Translations under genes and position numbers: made by a program
Part shown: positions 7,601 through 15,590 of the stretch, one piece after another
How positions within the stretch are numbered: the stretch's first letter is position 1
Layout: each line of letters begins with the position of its first letter
DNA from: Bacteriovoracaceae bacterium UBA6153
GTDB taxonomy: Bacteria; Bdellovibrionota; Bacteriovoracia; Bacteriovoracales; Bacteriovoracaceae
DNA length: 64,000 nt
Direction of reading: 5' to 3'
Assembly (NCBI GenBank): GCA_002428265.1
Contig: DIUR01000033.1
Coordinates: 372,001 to 436,000, forward strand
Notes under the pieces: generated by a model
What the model was told of the DNA's origin: nothing
The model's input: only the letters and a program-made list of their open reading frames with translations
Database searches by the model: none

Positions 7601-9563
7601 AGCAAGTTATTGTTCGACACCAAGAGGACTCTATTATCACAGTACACAACAAAAACTTTATGTGGCCTGCGCTGGTTCAGGAACGATTAAGTATATTGAT
7701 ACATCTGCAAGTAACTTTACATCATGGACAGCAACACTCGTAACAGGACGAGTTTCTGGTGGGGTAACAACAAATAACGTGACAACAGATGGTACTAACG
7801 GATCGGCCGGAACTGCACAATTAATGTCACCTAACCATTTAAAGTATGACCTTGTTAACGATGTTCTATACGTCACGACTTCAGGTGATTGTCGTGTTCG
7901 CGGCATCAACATGACAGGTCTTAGCAAAACAAACATTTGGTACAATAGCGTGACTCTGCCGGCCAGCACGACTTCAACTTACGTAGGTACATCTTGTGGA
8001 ACTTTTACGACAGGGGCCTATAATTCTGCAAGATATAATGGTGGATGGATGGGACTTGAGTTGAAAATGAACGGCTCAATCATGGAAGGAATGTTCGTCT
8101 CGGATTACAATACTCACAGAATTACTTATGTGAATAATTCGGCCACCAGTGCTACTTATGGAGGCACTACAATTGCGAGCAACTCAATGGGTATTATCTG
8201 GGGAAATCCAGTAGGGACGGCCGGATATTATATGCCATGCTCATCGGCCAGCTCAACGACTACATGTTACTTAAACAATCCATCAACTCTTAATATTTTT
8301 AACAATAAATTGTTTGTGGCCGATTACACAAACTATAGAGTAAGAACATTAAATCTGGCATCAAGTGATGGTGCAGTTGCTGATGACATAGGCTTTGATA
8401 GCAAACGTGGATTCGCCGGTAACGGTGGTACGTCAGCAGAGAACGTTCAATTCAACACTCCTTTGAATCTTTATTATGACGACTATGCAAACAGGCTTTA
8501 TATCTCTGACTTTCTAAACTACAGAATTAGATCTCTCAATATGGTCAACGGAAGAATCGACTCTTTCATTGGTAACGGTGCTGGTGACGCCAACACATCT
8601 AATGCCGACCCAAGTATTTTAGGAACAAGAGGGCCTCGCGGAGTAGTTAATTATCAAAATAAAATTATCTATGCTGATAATCAGAATAATAACTGTGTAC
8701 TTCGTGCGCTCAACACTGATTCAACTAACCAAAATATTCTGGGTGTTTTAACAAACGCTAACGCCGTCCAGACGATTGCCGGTAACTGGGGACAAGGATG
8801 TAATGCATGGAATGCGACAGCAACAACAGGGACGCATCCAACAGCACGACTTTATAACCCTCAAACTGTAACGACTGATGGATCAAACATCTATTTCTCT
8901 AATACAAATGCTCATTGTATTATTAAAGTTGACTCTTCTGGTAACATGTCAGTGCTTGCAGGGCTCTGCGGGACTTCTGGTCCAGCTAACGGAGCAGGTA
9001 CACCATTTACAAATTCGACAATTCGTTTTTTAAATCCAACTGCAGTTGTTGTGGATCCAAAAGCACCGTATACGACAGCCGGCAATCTTTTTATTCTGGA
9101 CCAAACAACGGGGGGAACTCTTTCAAGAGTTCGCTACTTAAATCAATACTCAAGCGCTGTAACAATTTATGGTATTACTATTAACCCGGGTGAAATTAAA
9201 ACAATCTACAATGCTGCTGACTCTTATGCTGCAGATTTAGCGGCTTTTGATACGATGGTGTGCTTTTCATCTGGTGGTAACTATACATACATAGGAGCAA
9301 ACGGTTCATCGTCAACCTCTAACAACAACGTCATCTGCTTCAATCGCGATGAATCAACAGGGACAAACTACTTTAGATTTGGACGTGCACCAGGAAGTTA
9401 TATCGGCCGCGGGGCCCAGCCTTACAACACTGAAGAAGAAGGGGCCCCTGCAACGAACATCTCTTTTGCAGGACCTGCCGGACTTTCATTTGATGAATAC
9501 GGAAACCTTTACGTAGCAGAAAGAGATGCGCACTCAATCAGAATGATCAGAAAATGGTGGTAG
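4644..9563 (+). CDS. Giant lipoprotein: tandem Ig-like units plus NHL beta-propeller
   Basis: This is a 1639-residue surface or periplasmic lipoprotein. The signal peptide ends in a lipobox (VLTAC, Cys27) followed by a flexible Gly-rich stretch. Residues about 54-820 hold four tandem units of about 190 residues, starting near 4803, 5385, 5953 and 6548. Each unit is made of two Ig/cadherin-like halves: one ending in an NATSSD...HTFNI-type strand and one beginning near LSCG and ending DG.E.T..W.V. Units 1-3 carry a pair of cysteines, probably a disulfide; unit 4 lacks it. Residues about 825-1639 contain NHL-type propeller repeats (TPRGLAWDPINKRVFISN, then SNQIVMLD-like strands, and repeated IAG motifs). 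NHL propellers bind proteins or glycans. The operon position suggests the adhesive or external arm of the neighbouring motor; that is inference. Confidence 0.8.
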   Translation: MKNNLLSFKNISSWPVAIMMMIVLTACNGGGGDSKFSVLDAPDTATTTPAIPLTVKISAHTPENASISMPSKGLTTFGVTLVASDDQVKFKFVLDDTTTLQDDSSPFFALDPALLTAGSHALKVTAYNATSSDSFQWTISINSPVSINNFAPNLTGTTLSCGVDSITLSALYSDLNLDAINIKWYVNDLLVSFGNTTANASNDPGNNIAMLNFHPNCTQGGVNFVRVDLFDGKEITTQTWTVFVTAPITVNIADAIPVANPIVMTNTSSTTFAVTLTTPDQAANYNFVLDGTISLQNDHRTYINLAGSTLTPGTHTLKVSVANATSSDSHTFNIRKNSPPQLSTFSPSFSGNTISCGTTPLTLYADMTDPNGDNLSYTWTVDDAPSAYIVPANSGNRAMATFVPNCGIAGTRVVKVIVSDGFESTAVTWSVNVISPISIQITSFLPSSSPTILIGGQTTTFAVALSNSDSNVTYSFMLKNLTTLTTQTLQSGTVPFYNLVSNSITGGLYELTVIASNGTSSDQHVFIVRKNSPPALPPAPLTFSPALTGVTLSCGSSSQVFRSALADPDNDIMAITWSLDGAAAPSNLISTSTQSEVRATYSPTCLEVGIKNIKVDVYDGHETTSKTWTVNIINPTIVTINGYSPSTDPVQVMSQGAQTFTISASGKDPLVYEWKLDGNIISSATGAFTTISAASLSTGSHTLIAKINDADSNASHTFHITKNEPPVLANKLPVNQTPKININTVLNFSANYTDANNDAMTVQWKLNNIVVNGSNLNASVSGSTGSTTLTLSPSSSIIGDNTVELVISDGKEPTSYLWNVNINYFSDICNNMGAGRACTIIGRPGMGSGIDPVNNPEYTRVQPMFITLYGDGAGSYFFTDPNTHTAWFYNKSAAPIAMLGQVFGAGKLTIIAGIGMYGVGVNGISYNDFPLYTPRGLAWDPINKRVFISNESTNQIVMLDNDGTVNIIAGGGGNNTAGNTNGSLATASYCSTPRGLYYHSTQQKLYVACAGSGTIKYIDTSASNFTSWTATLVTGRVSGGVTTNNVTTDGTNGSAGTAQLMSPNHLKYDLVNDVLYVTTSGDCRVRGINMTGLSKTNIWYNSVTLPASTTSTYVGTSCGTFTTGAYNSARYNGGWMGLELKMNGSIMEGMFVSDYNTHRITYVNNSATSATYGGTTIASNSMGIIWGNPVGTAGYYMPCSSASSTTTCYLNNPSTLNIFNNKLFVADYTNYRVRTLNLASSDGAVADDIGFDSKRGFAGNGGTSAENVQFNTPLNLYYDDYANRLYISDFLNYRIRSLNMVNGRIDSFIGNGAGDANTSNADPSILGTRGPRGVVNYQNKIIYADNQNNNCVLRALNTDSTNQNILGVLTNANAVQTIAGNWGQGCNAWNATATTGTHPTARLYNPQTVTTDGSNIYFSNTNAHCIIKVDSSGNMSVLAGLCGTSGPANGAGTPFTNSTIRFLNPTAVVVDPKAPYTTAGNLFILDQTTGGTLSRVRYLNQYSSAVTIYGITINPGEIKTIYNAADSYAADLAAFDTMVCFSSGGNYTYIGANGSSSTSNNNVICFNRDESTGTNYFRFGRAPGSYIGRGAQPYNTEEEGAPATNISFAGPAGLSFDEYGNLYVAERDAHSIRMIRKWW

Positions 9564-9567
9564 AAAA

Positions 9568-9924
9568 ATGAAAATAATAAAAAACTTATCTTTGATGTCC
9601 CTTGCAGCTGTTGGCGTTTATTTCGCGTGCCATGCGTTTATTCCTAATAGAGAAATGAATCAGGCCCCAGGCCTTGAGGATAATGAGATAGATAGTGCCC
9701 GTAGTACAGAAAACAAAGCATGGGAGTTATCAAGGAAAGTTGCCTCAGCTGATTTTTCTAAAACAGACCGCGCTGCAACTTTCTTTAGCAATACTTACGA
9801 AAAAGTACCCGATGCTCATGGTAGGCCAAAATTAAAACATGGCAAAAGATATTACAACGAAGAGTTAATGGATGAGATTTCTACCAGCGCAAACCTCGAA
9901 GAAATTCGTGGAGACGATGAATAA
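9568..9924 (+). CDS. Small exported protein of unknown function
   Basis: This is a 118-residue protein with an N-terminal hydrophobic segment (LSLMSLAAVGVYFACHAF) that could be a signal peptide or anchor. The remainder is charged and hydrophilic (DNEIDSARSTENKAWELS). No family is recognised. It starts 4 bases after the giant lipoprotein stop and so appears to be the last gene of the MotAB operon. After it there is a separate promoter for the antiporter gene. Confidence 0.6.
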   Translation: MKIIKNLSLMSLAAVGVYFACHAFIPNREMNQAPGLEDNEIDSARSTENKAWELSRKVASADFSKTDRAATFFSNTYEKVPDAHGRPKLKHGKRYYNEELMDEISTSANLEEIRGDDE

Positions 9925-9951
9925 TTTTTAGTCTTACATCCTTTCTTATTG

Positions 9952-9980
9952 TTGAAAATTCATAGCTCGTACAGTAGAAT
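9952..9980 (+). promoter_or_regulatory. Sigma-70-type promoter of the CPA2 antiporter
   Basis: TTGAAA (9952-9957) and TAGAAT (9975-9980) are separated by exactly 17 bases, about 40 bases before the start codon at 10022. Both boxes match the vegetative consensus at 5/6. Confidence 0.6.
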
Positions 9981-10021
9981 TTTGATAGTTCTTTACAATC
10001 ATTTTTTTACCAAAGATAACT

Positions 10022-12247
10022 ATGAATCATCTACCAGATCTAATCCGAGACCTAGGATTTATTCTCATTACCGCAGCTATTGTTACGCTCTTATTCAAAC
10101 GCCTTAAACAGCCGGTTGTTTTAGGATACTTAATTGCAGGATTTTTTCTCGGCCCTCATTTCCCCTACTTTATTCACGTTCAAGACACTCAGTCAGTTCA
10201 TATCTGGGCAGAAATTGGGGTTATCTTTTTACTTTTTGGCCTAGGCCTTGAGTTCAGTTTTAAAAAACTCTCACGAGTGGGAAAAAGTGCAGGCATCACC
10301 GCCTTTGTTGAAGCGGCCTTCATGTTGGGAATTGGATTTCTAACCGGTAAAATAATTGGCTGGAATAATATTGATAGTCTCTACCTCGGCGGGATTCTTT
10401 CTATTTCTTCCACAACTATTATCGTGCGCGCCTTTGATGAGCTAGGCCTTAAAGGAAAAAAATTCGTCTCTTTAGTTTTTGGAATTTTGATCGTTGAAGA
10501 TCTTATCGCTATTTTGCTTCTGGTTCTTTTAACAACTGTCGCAGTCTCCAACACATTGTCAGGTTCTGCCCTGGCAAGTGCAACGTTTAAACTAGGCTTC
10601 TTTCTGACAATATGGTTTCTTGTTGGAATTTACATCATACCGGTATTTTTAAATAAAATTAGAAAGCTGCTCAATCCAGAAACGACAGTTGTTGTCTCAC
10701 TTGGTCTATGCCTTTTGATGGTTATTATCGCAACGAATGTAGGCTTCTCTGCTCCATTAGGTGCATTCATTATGGGGTCTATTCTAGCGGAGACAAAAGA
10801 AGGAAAAAATATTGAACACCTTCTCAACCCAATTAAAGATTTATTCTCAGCAATATTTTTCGTTTCTGTTGGTATGATGATTAACCCTACATCTCTTTAT
10901 GAATATGCTGACATCATCCTCATCATTACCATCGTTACAATTATCGGAAAAATTTTCAGTACGAGTATTGGTGCTCTGTTGTCAGGGCAATCCCTAAAGA
11001 CATCAATGTATGCCGGAATGAGTTTAGCACAAATTGGGGAGTTCTCTTTCATCATCGCCACTCTTGGTGTGACTTTAAAAGTAACTAGTGAGTTCATCTA
11101 TCCAATTGCTGTTGCCGTTTCGGCCATAACAACTTTTACAACTCCCTACCTGATTAAAAACTCTCATTATCTTTATGAATGGTTTAACGGAAAACTTCCA
11201 CAAGGTTTTAAAGACCGCCTTAGCCATTACGAGACAACTTTTGTTTCTAAAGGTGAAACTGGAGTCATGGGATTATTGTGGCAAGCATACGGGATAAGGA
11301 TTCTCTTAAATGTAACGGTCGTTGTCGCAATTGCGCTCTTCACTGAACACGTTATTTTAAATTTCGTTTACTCATGGACATATTCACGTGTAATTCCGGG
11401 AATTGGTGCCATCATTTCAATTGTGATCTCTGCTCCATTTTTATGGGCCATTATTTTCGGGGCCCCTGCCCAGTCTTCTATCAGCTCACCTGCAAACGTT
11501 ATGAAACTTCGCAGTCTACTAGTCGGTGTTACAATTGCCAGAGTGATTCTAGGCGTGTTGCTTTTATTTGCTCTTATCAGCCGCTTTACAACAATGCAGA
11601 GTGCTTATCTTGTAGCTCTTATCATTATCGTTTTAGCTGCATTGGTTTTAAGAAAATATATTGAACCGTTCTACCACTCTATTGAAGAGCGCTTCATGTA
11701 CAACTTGAATGAAAAAGAAAGAGAAGAGCTCTCACAGCAAAAAAGTAAACCTGTCTTAGCTCCTTGGGATGCTGTGATGGCCGAATTTATTGTCTCTCCA
11801 AACTCAATAATCATTGGAAAAACCCTGCAAGAAAGTGAACTTAAAGAAAAGTTCGGTGTAACAATTGCACTCATTGAAAGAGGGCATAAAAAAATTATGG
11901 CACCTGGAAGAGGCACTCTATTAATGTCTTTTGATCATCTCTACCTCATTGGTACAGATACAGAGTTAACAGATGCTAAAAGAGTTATCGAAGCCACTGA
12001 CTTTGAATTTATTGATCCAGAACATGCTAACTACGGACTGGAAAATTTTAGTCTCTCAAAATCTTCACCATATATTGAAAAAACAATTCGCGACTGTGGC
12101 CTTCGTGAAAACATTGAAGGACTGATTGTCGGCGTTGAGCGTGAAGGAAAAAGGATTTTAAACCCCGACTCAGGAATGATCCTGAAGGCCGGGGATTTAT
12201 TATGGGTAGTGGCAGATATAAAAAGAGTTAATCAAAGTCTTAAATAA
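10022..12247 (+). CDS. CPA2-family monovalent cation:proton antiporter (Kef-type) with TrkA-C domains
   Basis: This 741-residue inner-membrane transporter has twelve or so hydrophobic helices over residues about 1-390, with the Kef/Nha signature region (LGYLIAGFFLGP, LLFGLGLEFSF, FGILIVEDLIAILLL). Such proteins exchange K+ or Na+ for H+. A second hydrophobic block follows (about 425-560). The C-terminal 160 residues hold two TrkA-C-like regulatory domains (SIIIGKTLQESELKEKFGVT and IEKTIRDCGLRENIEGLIVG). I see no TrkA-N nucleotide-binding domain, so regulation differs from KefB/KefC. It has its own promoter and no obvious operon partner. Confidence 0.88.
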   Translation: MNHLPDLIRDLGFILITAAIVTLLFKRLKQPVVLGYLIAGFFLGPHFPYFIHVQDTQSVHIWAEIGVIFLLFGLGLEFSFKKLSRVGKSAGITAFVEAAFMLGIGFLTGKIIGWNNIDSLYLGGILSISSTTIIVRAFDELGLKGKKFVSLVFGILIVEDLIAILLLVLLTTVAVSNTLSGSALASATFKLGFFLTIWFLVGIYIIPVFLNKIRKLLNPETTVVVSLGLCLLMVIIATNVGFSAPLGAFIMGSILAETKEGKNIEHLLNPIKDLFSAIFFVSVGMMINPTSLYEYADIILIITIVTIIGKIFSTSIGALLSGQSLKTSMYAGMSLAQIGEFSFIIATLGVTLKVTSEFIYPIAVAVSAITTFTTPYLIKNSHYLYEWFNGKLPQGFKDRLSHYETTFVSKGETGVMGLLWQAYGIRILLNVTVVVAIALFTEHVILNFVYSWTYSRVIPGIGAIISIVISAPFLWAIIFGAPAQSSISSPANVMKLRSLLVGVTIARVILGVLLLFALISRFTTMQSAYLVALIIIVLAALVLRKYIEPFYHSIEERFMYNLNEKEREELSQQKSKPVLAPWDAVMAEFIVSPNSIIIGKTLQESELKEKFGVTIALIERGHKKIMAPGRGTLLMSFDHLYLIGTDTELTDAKRVIEATDFEFIDPEHANYGLENFSLSKSSPYIEKTIRDCGLRENIEGLIVGVEREGKRILNPDSGMILKAGDLLWVVADIKRVNQSLK

Positions 12248-12278
12248 TTATTTGTTTTCTTAAAGAGATGGAGTTCTC

Positions 12279-12794
12279 ATGAAGTATTTATGTTTTTTTA
12301 TTCTAACGTTTGCAATTAATGCTAATGCACTTGAATACAGAGCTTATTGTACTGGTAACAGAGGCAAAGTCGCTATTTCTGTTTACTCAAGTAAAAATAG
12401 AATCTACTTAAGATATAACAATGCAATGGGTTCAGATGATTTTCCACTTTTTGAAGGAGTTGTTACTAAGCTAACTCTTCCAGTAATCGATATCGCAAGA
12501 GATCAGTTGTCTAGCCTTGATGAAGAAGTTCTCGTGTCATGGCCAGTGGAAAACTGTGAATTTAACGACAAGGACCCTCTTATCATGCAATGTGGTGGTA
12601 GAGCTGAATTTCACTACCCGCAAAATACGAATCTTACTTCCTACACTTTCATTACATCGAGAGTAACAGAAGAAAGCCTCACTAATGTTTTTAAAATCTT
12701 CAAAATTCGCTGGGGAATTGACTCTCCAGACTTCCACCACTCGCTTGCTATGCCATTTGATCCAAGCTTATGTACGGCAAAGCTGACCAGATAG
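12279..12794 (+). CDS. Secreted protein of unknown function
   Basis: This 171-residue protein has a clear signal peptide (MKYLCFFILTFAINANA, cleavage after ANA). The mature part contains several cysteines (AYCTGNRG, ENCEF, MQCGG, SLCTA) that could form two disulfides, and predicted beta-strands. GGAG stands 8 bases before the ATG. It starts 31 bases after the antiporter and may be read through from it. No family is recognised. Confidence 0.65.
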   Translation: MKYLCFFILTFAINANALEYRAYCTGNRGKVAISVYSSKNRIYLRYNNAMGSDDFPLFEGVVTKLTLPVIDIARDQLSSLDEEVLVSWPVENCEFNDKDPLIMQCGGRAEFHYPQNTNLTSYTFITSRVTEESLTNVFKIFKIRWGIDSPDFHHSLAMPFDPSLCTAKLTR

Positions 12795-12825
12795 ATTTGG
12801 TATTCATTTACCATTGTTTACCACT

Positions 12826-12853
12826 TTGTAATGACTGCATTTTGAATTAAAAT
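12826..12853 (+). promoter_or_regulatory. Candidate promoter of the LolA-like/ABC operon
   Basis: TTGTAA (12826-12831) and TAAAAT (12848-12853) are 16 bases apart and about 42 bases upstream of the start at 12896. The -10 box is strong and the -35 box moderate. Confidence 0.45.
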
Positions 12854-12895
12854 AGAGCCATCTTCAAAATTTTCGAAAACGAGAAGGACGGTTAT

Positions 12896-13615
12896 ATGAA
12901 ATGGTTCGGCACATCCCTGCTACTTATACTTACATGTTTTAATGCTCATGCTGCAGATATAGATGCAAATGAGATTGTAAAAAAGGCCGATTTAAAAAGA
13001 GGCCTTGGAAATATTTCTCATTCTTTTGTTGTCACTATTACTAATCAAGATGATAAGCGCGAAGCTTACAATGTTTCTTTTAAAGACGTTAATGCTTCAC
13101 TCACTGTGCAGACTGAGCCTGAAAGAGCTCGTGGCAGAAAACTTTTAATGAAAGAATACGATATCTGGCTCTACACTCCAAACATAAAAAAGCCACTACG
13201 CATCTCTCTTGAACAAAAACTTACTGGTGAAGTTGCTAACGGTGATATTGCCAGAACTAATTATGCTGAAGATTACGATGCAACTCTTCTTGGTACTGAA
13301 AAATTGAATAAAGTTGATGTCTACAGGCTTGAGCTAAAAGCAAAAAATAAGAAAGTCACTTACGGGAAAATTGAATACATTGTTTCAAAAAAAGAGTTCA
13401 ATCCAATCTCTGCTACATTCTTTGCCCTTTCTGGAAAACCACTTAAGAGTGCGGATTTTTCAGACTTCAAAAATATTCAGGGAATGAGCCGTGCTTCAAA
13501 AATGGTGATCCGTGATTATTTACAAAAAGATAAAACTTCAACATTAGTTTTCTCTGATCATAAACCTCAAAGTTTTCCAGATAGCCTATTCAACAAAGAC
13601 AGGCTTGAATTTTGA
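12896..13615 (+). CDS. LolA-like outer-membrane lipoprotein-sorting protein
   Basis: This 239-residue periplasmic protein has a signal peptide (cleavage near NAHAAD). The fold pattern is that of COG2834/LolA-like carriers: an N-terminal helix DANEIVKKADLKRG, then antiparallel strands including LLMKEYDIWLYTPNIKKPLR and a late FNPISATFFALSGKPLKSADFSDF section. These proteins carry lipid moieties in a hydrophobic half-barrel. AAGGA precedes the ATG. It heads an operon with a barrel protein, an ATPase and a permease, so it likely shuttles a lipid or lipoprotein between membranes. It belongs to the longer, non-LolA branch; the true substrate is unknown. Confidence 0.75.
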   Translation: MKWFGTSLLLILTCFNAHAADIDANEIVKKADLKRGLGNISHSFVVTITNQDDKREAYNVSFKDVNASLTVQTEPERARGRKLLMKEYDIWLYTPNIKKPLRISLEQKLTGEVANGDIARTNYAEDYDATLLGTEKLNKVDVYRLELKAKNKKVTYGKIEYIVSKKEFNPISATFFALSGKPLKSADFSDFKNIQGMSRASKMVIRDYLQKDKTSTLVFSDHKPQSFPDSLFNKDRLEF

Positions 13616-14871
13616 AAACATCTTATCTGAGTATTCTCGGAGCACTCTTAACCATTCAATCTGCTTTCGCAGTGGATTTTGCGCATAGAGGATATTTATC
13701 TGCCAAGGGCATGAAATATGTAAACGATGAGACCAATGAGAGTATCGGACAAAGATACCGCGCTCAGTTTGAGCAGACTATCAGGTTTAATGAAAATACA
13801 GAATTGATTAACCAAGTGCGAGCGAACTACAACTCTCTTTATGGAGACATCTCTAAGACAGCTCCTGCTGATAAAAAAGACAAACGTGAGTTATATCTCG
13901 GTGATAACTACCTCAAGATTAAATCAGACTCGTGGGTTTTGCAGACCGGATACCAGGATGTAGCGTGGGGAGAGGCCTTTGGTTTTAACTATGCCGACAT
14001 CATTAATCCAAAAGACTTAAAAGAAACTTTCTATTCTGATTACTCCGAATCCCGCCTTCCCTTATTCATGGTGAATTTTAAATACTTTTTTGAAAATGGT
14101 TCATTGCAATTAATTTATTCTCCAGAGCCACGCTTTTCAAAGGCACTTCCCGTTGATCTATTTACTAGAGGGATTCTTCCTCAAACAAATATTATCGCCC
14201 ACAGGGAAGAGACACCTGATTTTTTTAAACAGCATGAATATGGTGGAAAATTAAGTACTAGCTTCTGGGGTCTGGATGCTTCCCTATTTTACTTTTCGTA
14301 CCTGGACCGCGATCCTGTCTATACATTAAAGTCTGCAACTCCAAGCTCAGTTGTCCTCCAGGAAATTCACGAGCGCAATAAGTCTCTGGGAATTTCACTG
14401 GCAAGCACTCTGTATGATAACTTTGTTCTTCGCTCTGATGTCGTTCATACTAAAGATAAAAGAGTGAACTCTGTTAATGGCCTGAGCCTTGTGAATACTC
14501 CCGTAGATGTGACAAATGTGCTTCTAAGTTTAGATACGCCTTCGTATGAAAAAATCTCTGCGGTATTTATATTAGCAGGATCTTTTTTATCAAAAGATAT
14601 TCCAATGGCATTCAGAGAAAAGGAAGAAACTTACTCAATTGCAAAACTTTCTTATGACTTAGGAGAAGAAAAAGTCTTCGATCTTTCCTACACTCATGAA
14701 TTTTCTCATACGGCCCATGCGATTCAGGCGCTTTATACATGGCCGGTCAGCTCGACTCTTGAAATCAGGATTGGTGCTGAGAACTATTGGGGTAATGAAA
14801 AATCACAGCTCGCTAAAATTAAAAATGTAAGTAATGTCTTTTTTGGAATAAAAAATTATTTTCAATTATAA
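13612..14871 (+). CDS. Outer-membrane beta-barrel protein (DUF1302-like)
   Basis: This is a 419-residue exported barrel. The start is a TTG that overlaps the preceding TGA stop by four bases, indicating translational coupling. The signal peptide is about 21 residues (cleavage near AFAVD). The sequence is dominated by amphipathic strands, with a landmark GYQDVAWGEAFGFNYAD followed by INPKDL, which resembles the motif seen in DUF1302-type outer-membrane proteins. Those proteins often accompany LolA-like carriers and lipid exporters. Here the export machine would be the ABC transporter encoded next. The likely role is an outer-membrane component for the exported molecule; this is inference. Confidence 0.7.
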   Translation: MKTSYLSILGALLTIQSAFAVDFAHRGYLSAKGMKYVNDETNESIGQRYRAQFEQTIRFNENTELINQVRANYNSLYGDISKTAPADKKDKRELYLGDNYLKIKSDSWVLQTGYQDVAWGEAFGFNYADIINPKDLKETFYSDYSESRLPLFMVNFKYFFENGSLQLIYSPEPRFSKALPVDLFTRGILPQTNIIAHREETPDFFKQHEYGGKLSTSFWGLDASLFYFSYLDRDPVYTLKSATPSSVVLQEIHERNKSLGISLASTLYDNFVLRSDVVHTKDKRVNSVNGLSLVNTPVDVTNVLLSLDTPSYEKISAVFILAGSFLSKDIPMAFREKEETYSIAKLSYDLGEEKVFDLSYTHEFSHTAHAIQALYTWPVSSTLEIRIGAENYWGNEKSQLAKIKNVSNVFFGIKNYFQL

Positions 14872-14879
14872 GGATCCCT

Positions 14880-15590
14880 ATGGAAAAGCTCTCTGAAACA
14901 GTTCTGCGGTTTCAAAATATTCATAAGATATTTTCCTCTGAAGGCGTACAATTCACCGCTCTTGAGAAAATTAATTTCTCAATACATAAAGGTGAATTTA
15001 TCGGTCTATCGGGAAAATCAGGAAGTGGAAAAACAACTCTACTCAACATCGCCGGTTTAATTGATCCACCGACAAGAGGTGATCTCTTTATTAAGAACAT
15101 CAATATTAAAGATTTAAAAGATAGTGAGCTCTCTCTTATCAGAGCTCAAGAAATAGGTTTTATTTTTCAAACCTTTAATCTTCTTCCTCTTTTGACAGCA
15201 CTGGAAAATGTAGAATACCCATTAATGCTTTTAAATATTCCGGATGCTGAAAGAATTGAGCGAGCTCACCAGGCCTTAAAACGCGTAGGCCTCGACGGAT
15301 TTTCGCACAGAAGGCCAAGTCAATTATCTGGTGGACAACGTCAGCGTGTAGCACTTGCCAGAGCTATCGTAAAAAACCCTACACTTATTTTAGCAGATGA
15401 GCCAACGGCCAACCTGGATACAAAAACCTCTGATGAGGTGTTTGAATTACTTATGGGCCTTCAGCGCGATCTAAAAGTCACAGTTATGCTTTGCTCTCAC
15501 GATAACGATTTAATTGCTAAGACTCATAGACAAATAAAAATCTCTGACGGTCACATTATAAGTGACAGCCTTACAGGAGGTGCCCTGTGA
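14880..15590 (+). CDS. LolD/MacB-type ABC transporter ATPase
   Basis: This is a 236-residue cytoplasmic ATPase. It has Walker A GKSGSGKTTLLN, Q-loop FIFQTFNLLPLL, signature LSGGQRQRVALARAIV, Walker B LILADEPTANLD and an H-loop CSHDND. The spacing and sequence are those of the LolD/MacB/FtsE group, whose partners are four-helix mechanotransmission permeases rather than channels. AAGGA is 5 bases before the ATG. The stop overlaps the permease start. It probably powers extraction of a lipid or lipoprotein from the inner membrane. Confidence 0.88.
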   Translation: MEKLSETVLRFQNIHKIFSSEGVQFTALEKINFSIHKGEFIGLSGKSGSGKTTLLNIAGLIDPPTRGDLFIKNINIKDLKDSELSLIRAQEIGFIFQTFNLLPLLTALENVEYPLMLLNIPDAERIERAHQALKRVGLDGFSHRRPSQLSGGQRQRVALARAIVKNPTLILADEPTANLDTKTSDEVFELLMGLQRDLKVTVMLCSHDNDLIAKTHRQIKISDGHIISDSLTGGAL

